Shown: positions 26,534 to 34,858 of the stretch, piece by piece
Position numbering within the stretch: position 1 is the stretch's first letter
Layout: the number at the start of each line of letters is the position of its first letter
From: Rhizobium sp. R634
GTDB lineage: Bacteria; Pseudomonadota; Alphaproteobacteria; Rhizobiales; Rhizobiaceae
NCBI RefSeq assembly: GCF_002211305.1
Contig: NZ_LOKW01000001.1
Location: 496,001-560,000 of the forward strand
Length of the DNA: 64,000 nucleotides
Direction: 5' to 3'
Position numbers and translations under genes: made by a program
The notes under the pieces: generated by a model
What the model saw: the letters and a program-made list of their open reading frames with translations, nothing else
Database searches by the model: none
Told to the model about the DNA's origin: nothing

Positions 26534-26580
26534 GATCATCTCCATGCCGTTGGCCGATCCTGAGCGCATGCGCGGTGGAA

Positions 26581-26628
26581 TCAGCTCTTCGGGTTGCGGT
26601 CGATGCAGGAGATATTGTCCATGTTCAT
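26581..26628 (-). CDS. Possible 15-residue leader peptide upstream of the nitroreductase
   Basis: A tiny frame MNMDNISCIDRNPKS begins at ATG 26628, with GGAGACGG directly upstream, and ends 47 bases before the nitroreductase start. Its ribosome-binding site is good and it lies in the leader of the nitroreductase transcript. No family is recognised. It could be a regulatory leader peptide, the remnant of a larger gene, or chance. Confidence 0.25.
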   Translation of the reverse strand: MNMDNISCIDRNPKS

Positions 26629-26764
26629 GGCCGTCTCCTCCTGACCGTTCCTGATGCGGTTCATTATCTCCATGTGCGATGGAGACGTAATCACACCGTG
26701 GTCTAGGAGGCGTACATCAAACGTTCATCAGGGATAGCGGCAAGAGCAGCGCTTCGTCATTTCT

Positions 26765-27118
26765 TCAGGCGTTTACGGCCCGCACGTGCTCGACTGCGGT
26801 GCGAGGATGCGATCCGAAGATGTCCGCGAGCGTATCGAGCACGGCTCTCGCTGCGCCGGATTGAAGCGAATAATAGATCGTCTGGGCGGCCCTTCGGGTC
26901 TGTACGAGATCCTGTTCTCGGAGAATCGCCAAATGCTGGGATGTGGAAGACTGGCTCAACCCCACCTCGTCGGCCAGGATGGACACGGACATTTCGCCCT
27001 CGGTCAACAGATGCAGGATGTGAAGCCGTTTGGCATTGCCCATGGCCGACAAGAGGTTCGCCTCGTTGTCGAAAGGGTTGACCTCAGGGGAGGGCGCGGC
27101 GGACGGTCGATTGTTCAA
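26765..27118 (-). CDS. ArsR-family transcriptional regulator
   Basis: 117 residues starting at TTG 27118, chosen because AAAGGAG lies eight bases upstream; the longer open frame beyond it has frame-shadow composition. The winged helix-turn-helix reads LLSAMGNAKRLHILHLLTEG, then LADEVGLSQSSTSQHLAILR and the wing VQTRRAAQTIYYSL. No cysteine pair for metal binding is seen, so it probably senses a redox or other signal rather than arsenic or zinc. It lies upstream of the nitroreductase/FMN reductase pair on the same strand. Confidence 0.85.
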   Translation of the reverse strand: MNNRPSAAPSPEVNPFDNEANLLSAMGNAKRLHILHLLTEGEMSVSILADEVGLSQSSTSQHLAILREQDLVQTRRAAQTIYYSLQSGAARAVLDTLADIFGSHPRTAVEHVRAVNA

Positions 27119-27334
27119 GGCGAGATCTCCTTTAGGGAACCAAAGCCGGGAACCAGGCAAATCCCCGAGCTTTAATTTAGAGATAACGCATGGGTGGGAT
27201 GCCGAAACCCATTGCCGGCGCCGCGTGGTCGTTTTTGGCGCGAATCGGATAGGACTCGCAAAAATTGGACAGCGGCGGCAGCTTATGCGCGAGGACTGGC
27301 GTCCACGCACCTTGGATCGCGCTCGAGGCTTGAG

Positions 27335-28027
27335 CTAGCGCGATCCGCTCTGGCGCATTTGCGCGGGCAGGGTTTCCCATGCCCGGATCAGCTCGCCGAT
27401 CGAGCCGGCCTCCATCTTGTGCATGACATTGCTGCGATGCAGCTTGACCGTCACTTCGCTGATGCCGAGATCGAAGGCGATCTGCTTGTTGAGCCGTCCG
27501 CGGGCGACTTCATGGAGAACCTCGCGCTCGCGTTGCGTCAGCGTCTCCAGCCGCTCGATGTTGCGATTGGCGATTGCCGCTTCCGCCCGTCGCTCGCAGT
27601 CCATGGCAATGGCCGCGGTCACGGCATCGAGCAGCGTCTGGTCCCGCACCGGCTTGGTGAGGAAGTCCACCGCACCGGCTTTCATCGCCTGCACGGTCAT
27701 GGGAATGTCGCCATGGCCGGTCAGGAAAATGATCGGCTTGACGACGCCGTTTTCGGCCAGATGGCTCTGCAGGTGAAGGCCGCTTGCCCCCGGCATGCGC
27801 ACATCGAGGATCAGGCAGCCGGGCCTGTCCAATATATCAGCATCGAGCAACTCTCGGGTCGAGGCAAAGCTGACCGGTTGGAAACCCGCCGACAGGATCA
27901 GCTCGGACAGTGCCTCGCGAAGGGGTGCGTCGTCATCCACGATGATGACGAGCGGCTGATCCTCCTCACACCCGCGCTGCACTGATAACGGCGCCGATCT
28001 CCGGACGAACGGCTGGTCAACTCTCAT
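27335..28027 (-). CDS. FixJ/NarL-type response regulator
   Basis: 230 residues. The receiver domain covers residues 25-140, with the acidic pair VDDD, phospho-acceptor Asp in LILDVRMPGASG, the T in FLTGHGD and the K in FLTKPV. A LuxR-type helix-turn-helix occupies the C-terminus (LTQREREVLHEVARGRLNKQ, then LGISEVTVKLHRSNVMHKM). It has an unusual N-terminal extension of about 25 residues before the receiver. ATG 28027 follows GGAGGG. It is the last gene of a four-gene unit with a sensor kinase, a second FixJ-type regulator and a lone receiver. Confidence 0.93.
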   Translation of the reverse strand: MRVDQPFVRRSAPLSVQRGCEEDQPLVIIVDDDAPLREALSELILSAGFQPVSFASTRELLDADILDRPGCLILDVRMPGASGLHLQSHLAENGVVKPIIFLTGHGDIPMTVQAMKAGAVDFLTKPVRDQTLLDAVTAAIAMDCERRAEAAIANRNIERLETLTQREREVLHEVARGRLNKQIAFDLGISEVTVKLHRSNVMHKMEAGSIGELIRAWETLPAQMRQSGSR

Positions 28028-28041
28028 GTCACCCTCCATCT

Positions 28042-28404
28042 CTATTTGTGTAAAGCATTGGCGATGGCCGCGAGCAGGGCCTGGGCATCGAAAGGCTTGC
28101 GGAAGAAGCCGCCGGCGCCTTGAGCGCGGCCCTGATCGGCGATCTCGTGGCGGCCCGTGATCAGGAAGACCGGCAGCTCCGGACGCGATTTCCTGACGAG
28201 ATCGCGAAGTTCGAAGCCGTCGATGCCGGGCATTCCGATATCGGTGATGAGCAGGTCGAGCTCCGACAGCCCGTTGACGAGCAGCGAGCCCGCCGACGAG
28301 AAGCCGCGGGCGACATAGCCTGCCGATTCCAGCAGGTCGCCCATCGATTCCAGAAGCCTCGGATCGTCATCGACGATTGCCACGACATGTCTTGTCTTGT
28401 TCAT
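28042..28404 (-). CDS. Single-domain response regulator (receiver only)
   Basis: 120 residues, a CheY-like receiver with no output domain. The acidic pair is IVDDDPRLLESMG, the phospho-acceptor Asp is in LLITDIGMPGIDGFEL, the conserved threonine in FLITGRHE and the lysine in FFRKPFDAQ. It lies two bases from the regulator upstream and fourteen from the one downstream, so all are co-transcribed. Such receivers often serve as phosphate sinks or phosphorelay intermediates; that role is inferred here. ATG 28404 is preceded by GGGAGGG. Confidence 0.92.
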   Translation of the reverse strand: MNKTRHVVAIVDDDPRLLESMGDLLESAGYVARGFSSAGSLLVNGLSELDLLITDIGMPGIDGFELRDLVRKSRPELPVFLITGRHEIADQGRAQGAGGFFRKPFDAQALLAAIANALHK

Positions 28405-28406
28405 GT

Positions 28407-29048
28407 TCAATTCCCTCCCACCCGGCGCGAGTGGGTTATCGGTATTTCCAGTTTCTCCGCGATGCGCACGAGGTCGGCGAGTGAAGCCGCCGCCATCTTC
28501 TGCATCACGTTTCTTCTATGGATCTGCAGCGTGACTTCGCTGATCCCCAGTTCGGCTGCCGCCTGCTTGTTGAGAAGGCCGCTGACGACGAGCGGCAGCA
28601 CCTCTCGCTCGCGCGGCGTCAGGTCGAGATAATGCTGTTTCAGCATGTCGCGTTCGGCGCGCTCGGCTCTCTTTTCCCGATCCTGGGCGAGAGCCGCGTG
28701 GATCGCCGCCATGAGATCCTCGTCGCTGAACGGCTTGGTGAGGAAATCCACCGCGCCGCGCTTGATCGCGCGCACCGAGGAGGGGATGTCGCCATGTCCG
28801 GTGATGAACACGATCGGCGGATGATCGCCGTCGGCGATTTGCCTCTGCAAGTCGAGGCCGTTTATATCGGGCAGCTCTATATCGAGAATGAGGCAGGCAG
28901 GCCGGTCCGGCTTGTCCGCCGTGACATAATCGCCGGCGGACTCGAAGGCGACGGCGTGCATGCCGTGCGAAGCCAGCAGCTCGCCGAGCGCCTCGCGAAT
29001 ACGTTCATCGTCGTCGACGATGAAGACAATATGGTCGTCGGCCTTCAT
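28407..29048 (-). CDS. FixJ-type response regulator
   Basis: 213 residues with the usual two-domain FixJ layout. The receiver (residues 5-120) has VDDDERIREALGE, phospho-acceptor Asp in CLILDIELPDINGLDLQ, VFITGHGDIPSSVRAIK and FLTKPFSDED. The LuxR-type DNA-binding domain follows: LTPREREVLPLVVSGLLNKQ and LGISEVTLQIHRRNVMQKM. Its start overlaps the kinase stop by four bases, marking it as the likely primary partner of the kinase. It is about as long as FixJ itself (about 204). Confidence 0.94.
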   Translation of the reverse strand: MKADDHIVFIVDDDERIREALGELLASHGMHAVAFESAGDYVTADKPDRPACLILDIELPDINGLDLQRQIADGDHPPIVFITGHGDIPSSVRAIKRGAVDFLTKPFSDEDLMAAIHAALAQDREKRAERAERDMLKQHYLDLTPREREVLPLVVSGLLNKQAAAELGISEVTLQIHRRNVMQKMAAASLADLVRIAEKLEIPITHSRRVGGN

Positions 29049-32000
29049 GACGCCGCCTTCGCTTCAACGGGCAATGTGAAGATCAACGTCGCTCCGCGCG
29101 GTTCGTTCTTGTCCGCCCATAATCTTCCGCCGTGCAATTCGATGATCGAGCGGCAGATCGCCAGTCCCATGCCCATGCCGTTCTGCTTCGTGGTGAAGAA
29201 GGGTTCGAACATCTTCTCGGGAGACTCGATGCCGCGGCCGAGGTCGCTGACCTCGGTCTGGACGGCATTGCCGATATGATGCGAGCGTATCTCGACCACC
29301 CTGTCGCTCGTCGCTGCGTCCAGCGCTTCGATGCCGTTGCGGATGAGATTGATCAGAACCTGCTGAATCTGGACGCGGTCGATGGCAACGAGCGGCAGAT
29401 TGGCGTCGACATCGGCCTCGATGCGGACGCGCCGTCGCCAGGCCTCGTCGGCCATGAGGCTGCGCACTTCGTCGATAATGCCGGCGAGCGTCGTTCGCGC
29501 TCTCGTGTCGGCGGATTGCTTGAACAGGGCGCGAATGCGGCTGACGACTTCGGCGGCCGAATTGGCATCCCGGATGATGCGTTCGACCGTTCTTTGCGCC
29601 CGCTCCATGTTCGGCGGCTCGGCCATCAGCCAGCGCTGGCAGGCGTGCGAATTCGCCACGACGGCCGCCAGGGGCTGGTTTACCTCGTGGGCGATGGAGG
29701 CGGAAAGCTCGGCCAGGCTCGCCGCCTGGCTTGCCCGGGCAAGGCCCTCCTGCGTCAGGCGCAGCTCTTCCTGCGCCTGGACCTCGCCATCGATATCGAG
29801 GCAGATGACGTTCCATTGCACGATCGCGCCCTCGGCATTGCGCATCGGCGCGGCGCGCGTCTCGACCCAGCGATATTCGCCATCGAACCGCCTCAGGCGA
29901 TGCTTGCGCGCATAGGGTTCGCCGGTGGCGAGCGACAGGGCGTATTTCTCCTTGACGTCGGCAAGGTCGTCGGGGTGAACGCCGGCATCGAGCGTGCCGG
30001 CGAGCCGTGATTTGCCGGTTCCATCCAGCTCTTCGAGCTTGTATCCGAGAAAGTCGCGGAGCTGCGGATTGCGATAGACCGGCTCTCCATCAGGAGCCGC
30101 GCAATCGATCATGACCGGCAGCGTCTCGACGATCTGCCAGAGCGAACGTTCCCTCTCTCGCAGAGCCTCCTCGATGCGCAGCTGATCGTCGATGTCATGC
30201 GAGAGCCCGTACCATTGCGCGATCCGGCCATTGTCATCCCGCAACGGTTCGGCGCTGCCCTTCACCCAGCGGTAGACGCCGTCGGCGCGGCGCAGCCGAT
30301 ACTGTTTCGAGAAACGCTCGCCGGTCAGGAAGGAATGGTTGAGCGCTTCGGCGAGACTGGCGGCATCGTCCGGATGGACGGCCGCTTCGATGAGCGTGGC
30401 CAGCGGGCTTACGCCCGGTTTTTCCATATCGCCGATGCCGACACCCAGAAAATCGATCAGGCGCTGATTGAAGAAGGTCGGATTGCCCTGCGGATCGAGC
30501 CGCCAGAGCAGGCTCGGAACCATGTCCACCAGTTGCGAAAGCTCCCGCTCCCGGTCGCGCAGCGCTTCCTGCGCGCGCATCTCGTCGTCGATATCGACCG
30601 ATATGACATACCATTGCGTGATCGCGCCGCTTTGGTCGCGCAGCGGCTCGGCCCGGCCGTCGACCCAGCGATATGCCCCGTCGAAACGGCGCATGCGGTA
30701 TTTGATCGAGAAGGGATCGCCGGTGACGAGGGAGCGCTGGACCGTCTCCAGCAGCCTCGACGCATCGTCGGGATGGACGAGGGTATGGATGACCGACGAG
30801 AGACGGCTCATGCCCGGCCTGTCCATATCCTCGACATCGACACCGAAAAAGTCGATCAGCCGCTTGTTGAAGAAGACCGGCTCGCCCTTCGGCGTCAGGC
30901 GCCTGATCTGGACCGGGACCATGTCCACGAGCTGCGAGAGCTCGCGCTCGCGCTCGCGCAGGGTCTCCAGCGCGCGCACTTCCTCGTCGATATCGAGCGA
31001 AACGCCGTACCATTGCACGACCTTGCCGTCATCATCGCGCCGCGGCTCCACCCGGCATTCGGCCCAGCGATAGACGCCGTCCTGTTCGCGCCAGCGAAAT
31101 CGCATCGCGGTGCCGCCGCCGCTTTCGAAACAGTTCTGCAGGGTCCTCTGGACGTCGGGCGCATCCTCGGGGTGAATCAGCTGCTGCAGCAGGTCTTCGA
31201 TGCGCGGCTCGCCGCGGGTGTCGAAATCGGCGATGACGGAGCGGAAATGATCCTGATACCGCTTGTTGAAATAGATCGACCCGCCCGCCGGCTCCACGCT
31301 CCAGACGCGGACAGGCACGGCATCGATCATCTGCTGGAGCTGCTGCTCGCTTCGCCGCAACGCCTCTTCGGCATGCACTTGATCGTCGATGTCGTGGCAA
31401 AGTCCGTACCACTGGACGATGTTTCCGGCTTCGTCGCGCATCGGCTCGGCACGGCTCGACATCCAGCGGTAGCTGCCGTCGGCGCGGCGCAGCCGATAGC
31501 GCATGACGAAGTTTTCGCCGGTGGCGAGGCAATGGCGAAGCGCGTTGCCGAAGCCTGCCGCGTCATCGGGATGGACGGCGGCTTGAAGCGCCTCCAGCCG
31601 GCTGATGCCCGGCCTGTCCATATCCGCCACATCCATGCCGAGGAAATCGACCATCCGCCTGTTGAAGAAGGTCGGCACGCCTTCGGGCGTCAGACGCCAG
31701 ACATGGCTCGGCACCATGTCCACGAGCTGCGAGAGTTCCCGTTCGCGGTCGCGTAGCGTCTCGACGTTTTGGCGCAATGTGAATACGGCCAGCTGGTGCT
31801 GCCTGGAAATGGCCGCGACGATCAGCGCCGAAAAGGCCGAGATGGCCAGAAACAGCTGCAGCATGACCTGCCTATGCCGCTGGGACTCCGGATCGCCGGC
31901 AAATTGGCCGGCGCCTGTGATCGTGAAGATCGCGGTGATCAGGGCCAGCAGAGCGAGCGATACGGCAGCGCCCTTGAATTCGAAGCGGACCGCGGCCCAG

Positions 32001-32764
32001 AGGAGAGGCGGCATGATGATATAGGCGAAGGGAAGATAGCCGCTCAGCGACAGAGCGGCGACGCCGAGAAAGATCAGCCCAAGCACGCAGGCTTCCACCC
32101 ATTGCGCGGCCGAGAACCGCGTCTTGCCGCGCCAGCTGTGGAAGAGGACGAGCGCCAGCGGCGCGACGATCAGCACGCCGGTGGCATCTCCCACCCACCA
32201 TAGAGGCCAGGCGGTCGCAAAGGATTGCGACTGGATCGCGAACCAGGCCAGCGTGGCGCTTCCGATGGTCGCGCTGACGATCGGCGCAATTCCGGCGGCC
32301 AGGATGACGAAGGTGAGAACTTCCTGCAAAGTTTCCATCCGAACAGGGTGCTTCAGCGTCCGGTTGACCAGCCATGCCGCGACCACCGCTCCAAGGGCGT
32401 TGCCGACATAGATCAGAAGGGCTGCCAGGACTGGACTGAAGAACCACAGGGCATTGGCGAACATCTCCGCCAGGCAGCCCGACAGGATCCACCACGGCCA
32501 GCTGCGCCGGGGGGCGAGGATGAGTGTCGCGACGAATAGGCCGCCGGGAGGCCAGATGGAAATACCCGTTCCCGGCACGATTGCGAGCGACTGCGCGAAG
32601 CCGCAGGCAAGGACATAGCCGAGAAAGAAGAGCGCCAGATACAGGAAGCGGGGACGGTGCGACCAGACGCTCCTCAGCAACCGCTCCTGCCGGGCAGAGA
32701 AAGCCAGGGGATCGTCAGCATTTCCTGCAGCAGTCTGTGTCGATTTCGGCGCTGGCAAGCTCAT
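29045..32764 (-). CDS. Membrane sensor histidine kinase: MASE1, five PAS domains, HisKA and HATPase
   Basis: 1239 residues. About eight to ten membrane helices form a MASE1 sensor (residues 30-320, with GTGISIWPPGGLFVATL). Five PAS/PAC units follow, beginning near residues 340, 468, 601, 735 and 866, each ending in a W-x-x-x-R-AEP..QWYG..DIDD-type PAC. The linkers are strikingly alike (RERELSQLVDMVP three times). The phospho-acceptor His is in SIAHEVNQPLAAVVAN near 1025, the N-box is LINLIRNGIEAL near 1137, and the G-boxes are DLGRGI and GMGMGLAICRS. ATG 32764 is favoured; GTG 32791 is possible. MASE1 ligands are unknown; FixL-like oxygen sensing is not evident, as no heme-PAS signature was recognised. 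Confidence 0.93.
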   Translation of the reverse strand: MSLPAPKSTQTAAGNADDPLAFSARQERLLRSVWSHRPRFLYLALFFLGYVLACGFAQSLAIVPGTGISIWPPGGLFVATLILAPRRSWPWWILSGCLAEMFANALWFFSPVLAALLIYVGNALGAVVAAWLVNRTLKHPVRMETLQEVLTFVILAAGIAPIVSATIGSATLAWFAIQSQSFATAWPLWWVGDATGVLIVAPLALVLFHSWRGKTRFSAAQWVEACVLGLIFLGVAALSLSGYLPFAYIIMPPLLWAAVRFEFKGAAVSLALLALITAIFTITGAGQFAGDPESQRHRQVMLQLFLAISAFSALIVAAISRQHQLAVFTLRQNVETLRDRERELSQLVDMVPSHVWRLTPEGVPTFFNRRMVDFLGMDVADMDRPGISRLEALQAAVHPDDAAGFGNALRHCLATGENFVMRYRLRRADGSYRWMSSRAEPMRDEAGNIVQWYGLCHDIDDQVHAEEALRRSEQQLQQMIDAVPVRVWSVEPAGGSIYFNKRYQDHFRSVIADFDTRGEPRIEDLLQQLIHPEDAPDVQRTLQNCFESGGGTAMRFRWREQDGVYRWAECRVEPRRDDDGKVVQWYGVSLDIDEEVRALETLRERERELSQLVDMVPVQIRRLTPKGEPVFFNKRLIDFFGVDVEDMDRPGMSRLSSVIHTLVHPDDASRLLETVQRSLVTGDPFSIKYRMRRFDGAYRWVDGRAEPLRDQSGAITQWYVISVDIDDEMRAQEALRDRERELSQLVDMVPSLLWRLDPQGNPTFFNQRLIDFLGVGIGDMEKPGVSPLATLIEAAVHPDDAASLAEALNHSFLTGERFSKQYRLRRADGVYRWVKGSAEPLRDDNGRIAQWYGLSHDIDDQLRIEEALRERERSLWQIVETLPVMIDCAAPDGEPVYRNPQLRDFLGYKLEELDGTGKSRLAGTLDAGVHPDDLADVKEKYALSLATGEPYARKHRLRRFDGEYRWVETRAAPMRNAEGAIVQWNVICLDIDGEVQAQEELRLTQEGLARASQAASLAELSASIAHEVNQPLAAVVANSHACQRWLMAEPPNMERAQRTVERIIRDANSAAEVVSRIRALFKQSADTRARTTLAGIIDEVRSLMADEAWRRRVRIEADVDANLPLVAIDRVQIQQVLINLIRNGIEALDAATSDRVVEIRSHHIGNAVQTEVSDLGRGIESPEKMFEPFFTTKQNGMGMGLAICRSIIELHGGRLWADKNEPRGATLIFTLPVEAKAAS

Positions 32765-33016
32765 GCTCGAACCGTAATCCCGCCGCATCACAACCGCAAC
32801 TCATGGAAACCCATGCATTGCGCGGGAATGTAGCCGGGAATTTTCGGGCGAGCGCGCAATCCTGTTTTTCCGATAAGGGGTCCTAGACTTCGGTCTGGCT
32901 CTGCTACGCCCTGCGTCCAGGGCGCCGGACCTCGGGCATGATGGAAGGCGTGCGGCTTTGCGGCCATTGTCGATCCGCGCGAGGCAAGCGGAAGAGCTGA
33001 AGCAGAGGATGCCGAC

Positions 33017-33769
33017 ATGAAAATCACCGTCGTTGGAGCAAACGGGCTTATCGGAACTGAACTTACGGCAAAGCTGCGCCGGTCGGGCCACGACGTCACG
33101 GCAGCGTCATTGTCGCTCGGCGTCGACACGGTAACCGGCAAGGGCCTGGAAGTGGTCATGGCGGGGGCCGAAGCCGTCGTCGACGTAACCAACGCCGCAT
33201 CGTTCGGCGACAGTTCGGCCCTGGATTTCTTCAAGGCCTCGACAAAGAACCTGCTCGCCGCGGCGGCCGAAGCCGATGTCGGGCATTATCTCGCGCTCTC
33301 GGTCGTCGGCACGCCGCGCCTGGTGGTAAGCGACTATTTCCGCGCCAAGATGGTGCAGGAAAACCTCATCCGAGCTGCGGGCAGACCTTACACGATCCTC
33401 CGCTCCACCCAGTTCTACGAATTCATAAACGGACTGATCGACATCGGTGCCAGAGGCAACGTCCTCCACCTGCCGCCGGCCTTCATGCGGCCAGTCGCGG
33501 CACACGACGTCGCGGGATTCCTGGCGGACCTGGCAGCCGGCAGGCCCTTGGGTGATATCGTCGAGATCGGCGGCCCGGAACAGTTCGGCATCGACGACAT
33601 CGCCCGGATCTATCTCGCCGCAAATGAGGACGGCCGGCAGGTGGTCACCGATCCGTCCACCTCCTATTTCGGCGTCCAGCTGACGGATGATGTGCTGCTT
33701 CCGGGTCTCGGCGCGCGCATGGCGAGTGAGAAGCTTTCCGACTGGCTCTACCAATCGATGGCGGCTTAG
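33017..33769 (+). CDS. NmrA-like NAD(P)-binding protein (atypical SDR)
   Basis: 250 residues. The N-terminal motif KITVVGANGLIGTELTAKL is an atypical-SDR nucleotide-binding loop. The usual SDR tyrosine-lysine pair is absent, and LSVVGTPRLVVSDYFRAKMVQENLIRAA with TILRSTQFYEFI matches NmrA/HSCARG-like proteins that sense NADPH or act as reductases. It is monocistronic; the ATG lies 16 bases after an AAGCAGAGGA-like ribosome-binding region. No neighbour suggests a specific role. Confidence 0.85.
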   Translation: MKITVVGANGLIGTELTAKLRRSGHDVTAASLSLGVDTVTGKGLEVVMAGAEAVVDVTNAASFGDSSALDFFKASTKNLLAAAAEADVGHYLALSVVGTPRLVVSDYFRAKMVQENLIRAAGRPYTILRSTQFYEFINGLIDIGARGNVLHLPPAFMRPVAAHDVAGFLADLAAGRPLGDIVEIGGPEQFGIDDIARIYLAANEDGRQVVTDPSTSYFGVQLTDDVLLPGLGARMASEKLSDWLYQSMAA

Positions 33770-33843
33770 CGGCGAGCATGAGGCTCGAAATTCTATTCCT
33801 CGGGTGATAGGCTCCCTTAGGAAAGGAACAAAGGCGCTCGGAT

Positions 33844-34059
33844 ATGGCCACGACCGTTACCGCAAAAGGACAGGTGACTATTCCCAAACCGATCCAGGAC
33901 ATGCTCGGCATCGTTCCGGGGAGCAAGGTTGATTTTCACTGTGCTGCCGATGGCAGCGTGCTTCTGACATGCGCCGACAGGAAACAGCCGGCCAGCCGAT
34001 TTGAAAAGCTGCACGGTCATGCCGGCAAAGGTTTGGATACCGATGCGATCATGGCTTGA
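33844..34059 (+). CDS. AbrB/MazE-type (SpoVT-AbrB domain) antitoxin, orphan and probably shortened
   Basis: 71 residues. The N-terminus ATTVTAKGQVTIPKPIQDML is the swapped-hairpin AbrB DNA-binding fold, and the C-terminal part ends DTDAIMA. Relatives commonly continue IMALTRGE or similar. Here the TGA directly after GCT comes from what looks like loss of one base: inserting a base restores codons for a LTRSEM-like tail ending at 34076. No PIN-domain toxin gene follows. AAGGAACAAAGG lies upstream of the ATG as a ribosome-binding site. Confidence 0.8.
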   Translation: MATTVTAKGQVTIPKPIQDMLGIVPGSKVDFHCAADGSVLLTCADRKQPASRFEKLHGHAGKGLDTDAIMA

Positions 34060-34403
34060 CGCGCAGCGAGATGTGACATTCGATAATGGATCTCCTGACC
34101 GTTAACCGGAAATGGAAGGGCCGCTGCTGATGCGGGATGCAGACAGCTGACGCAGCTGTTTTCATTTGAAGTTGCCGCGCAGCTTCCTGAGCCGCCTCTG
34201 TCTATGCGTTCAAAAAAGCTTCATAAAAGCCTGAAGTTGAAATTGCTGCGACCGCTCCAAATCCCGTCGGCGGCAGCCGGAACCGGAGAGGGGCGTATGG
34301 GCAAAGGGTGTATCGATCGGGCCTGCGGAATTGGACAAATCCTCGGCTTTCTTTTCGGCCTCTTCTCCTGCCTGCTCGCATTCGCTGCGCCCACCGATCG
34401 GGC

Positions 34404-34583
34404 GTGACAGCATCGAGCGAGCGGCCCGGTTCCAGCGGCCGCTATAGGCTTTCCGGCTATCGCCTTGATCTGACCGACGCCGCCGGAAAGACCGAGAGCC
34501 TCAGCATTTTCGAGCCGGACAAGGGTTCCGATGGGCTGCTTGTCATCAACGGCCAGAACTACCTGAAGGATGATGGTCAATAG
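34404..34583 (+). pseudogene. C-terminal fragment of an uncharacterised protein
   Basis: From GTG 34404 the frame encodes SGRYRLSGYRLDLTDAAGKT, then FEPDKGSDGLLVINGQNYL and stops. The strand-turn-strand pattern (GRYRLSGYRLDLTD..., then LLVINGQNYL) looks like the C-terminal end of larger secreted or lipocalin-like rhizobial proteins. Nothing upstream in this frame looks like the missing N-terminal part, so it is probably a decayed remnant. This rests on pattern impression only. Confidence 0.35.
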
Positions 34584-34798
34584 CCGGATGGAGCCTTTCC
34601 GGCCCTGCTGGCGGCATTGTGAAAATCAATGAATTTCATGTGCATAACGAGGAGGTCGGCCTTGTCTGCCATAGCCTCGACAGGTGCGAATCACCTGCCT
34701 GTTTGTCGGCTAATCCGCTGGATTTGCGGGCTGGTTTGGCATGCCTCGAGGCCTGCTTTGGTTAAGCGTTTGTAATTCGGTCACGAATCGCGGCATAT

Positions 34799-34845
34799 AG
34801 TAACTGCGCAACTGAAGCGCTTTCGTTCAAAATTGCGCAGTTACT
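34799..34845. promoter_or_regulatory. 13-bp perfect inverted repeat before repA, candidate RepA operator
   Basis: AGTAACTGCGCAA (34799-34811) and TTGCGCAGTTACT (34833-34845) are perfect inverted repeats separated by 21 bp. Each arm is itself centred on the palindrome TGCGCA. The right arm ends 13 bp before the repA start codon, where bound protein would block transcription or initiation. RepA proteins of this plasmid family repress their own operon through palindromes here, so autoregulation by RepA/RepB is the likely role. It could also be an RNA hairpin in the leader. Confidence 0.6.
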
Positions 34846-34858
34846 TGGGAAAAAGATC

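Larger units (their letters stand above)
34060..34858. other. About 800-bp interval upstream of repA
   Basis: No intact gene is supported. It contains the gene fragment at 34404-34583, a small hairpin CAGGTG/CACCTG at about 34683-34699, and the long inverted repeat just before repA (34799-34845). The stretch at 34740-34858 is AT-richer and carries the presumed repABC promoter. Two short frames near 34204-34407 on either strand have no recognisable features. Confidence 0.5.

Noticed and set aside
30197..31756. 519-codon open frame on the plus strand with internal repeats
   Set aside because: Antisense to the PAS repeats of the sensor kinase; the repeats simply mirror the PAS duplication.
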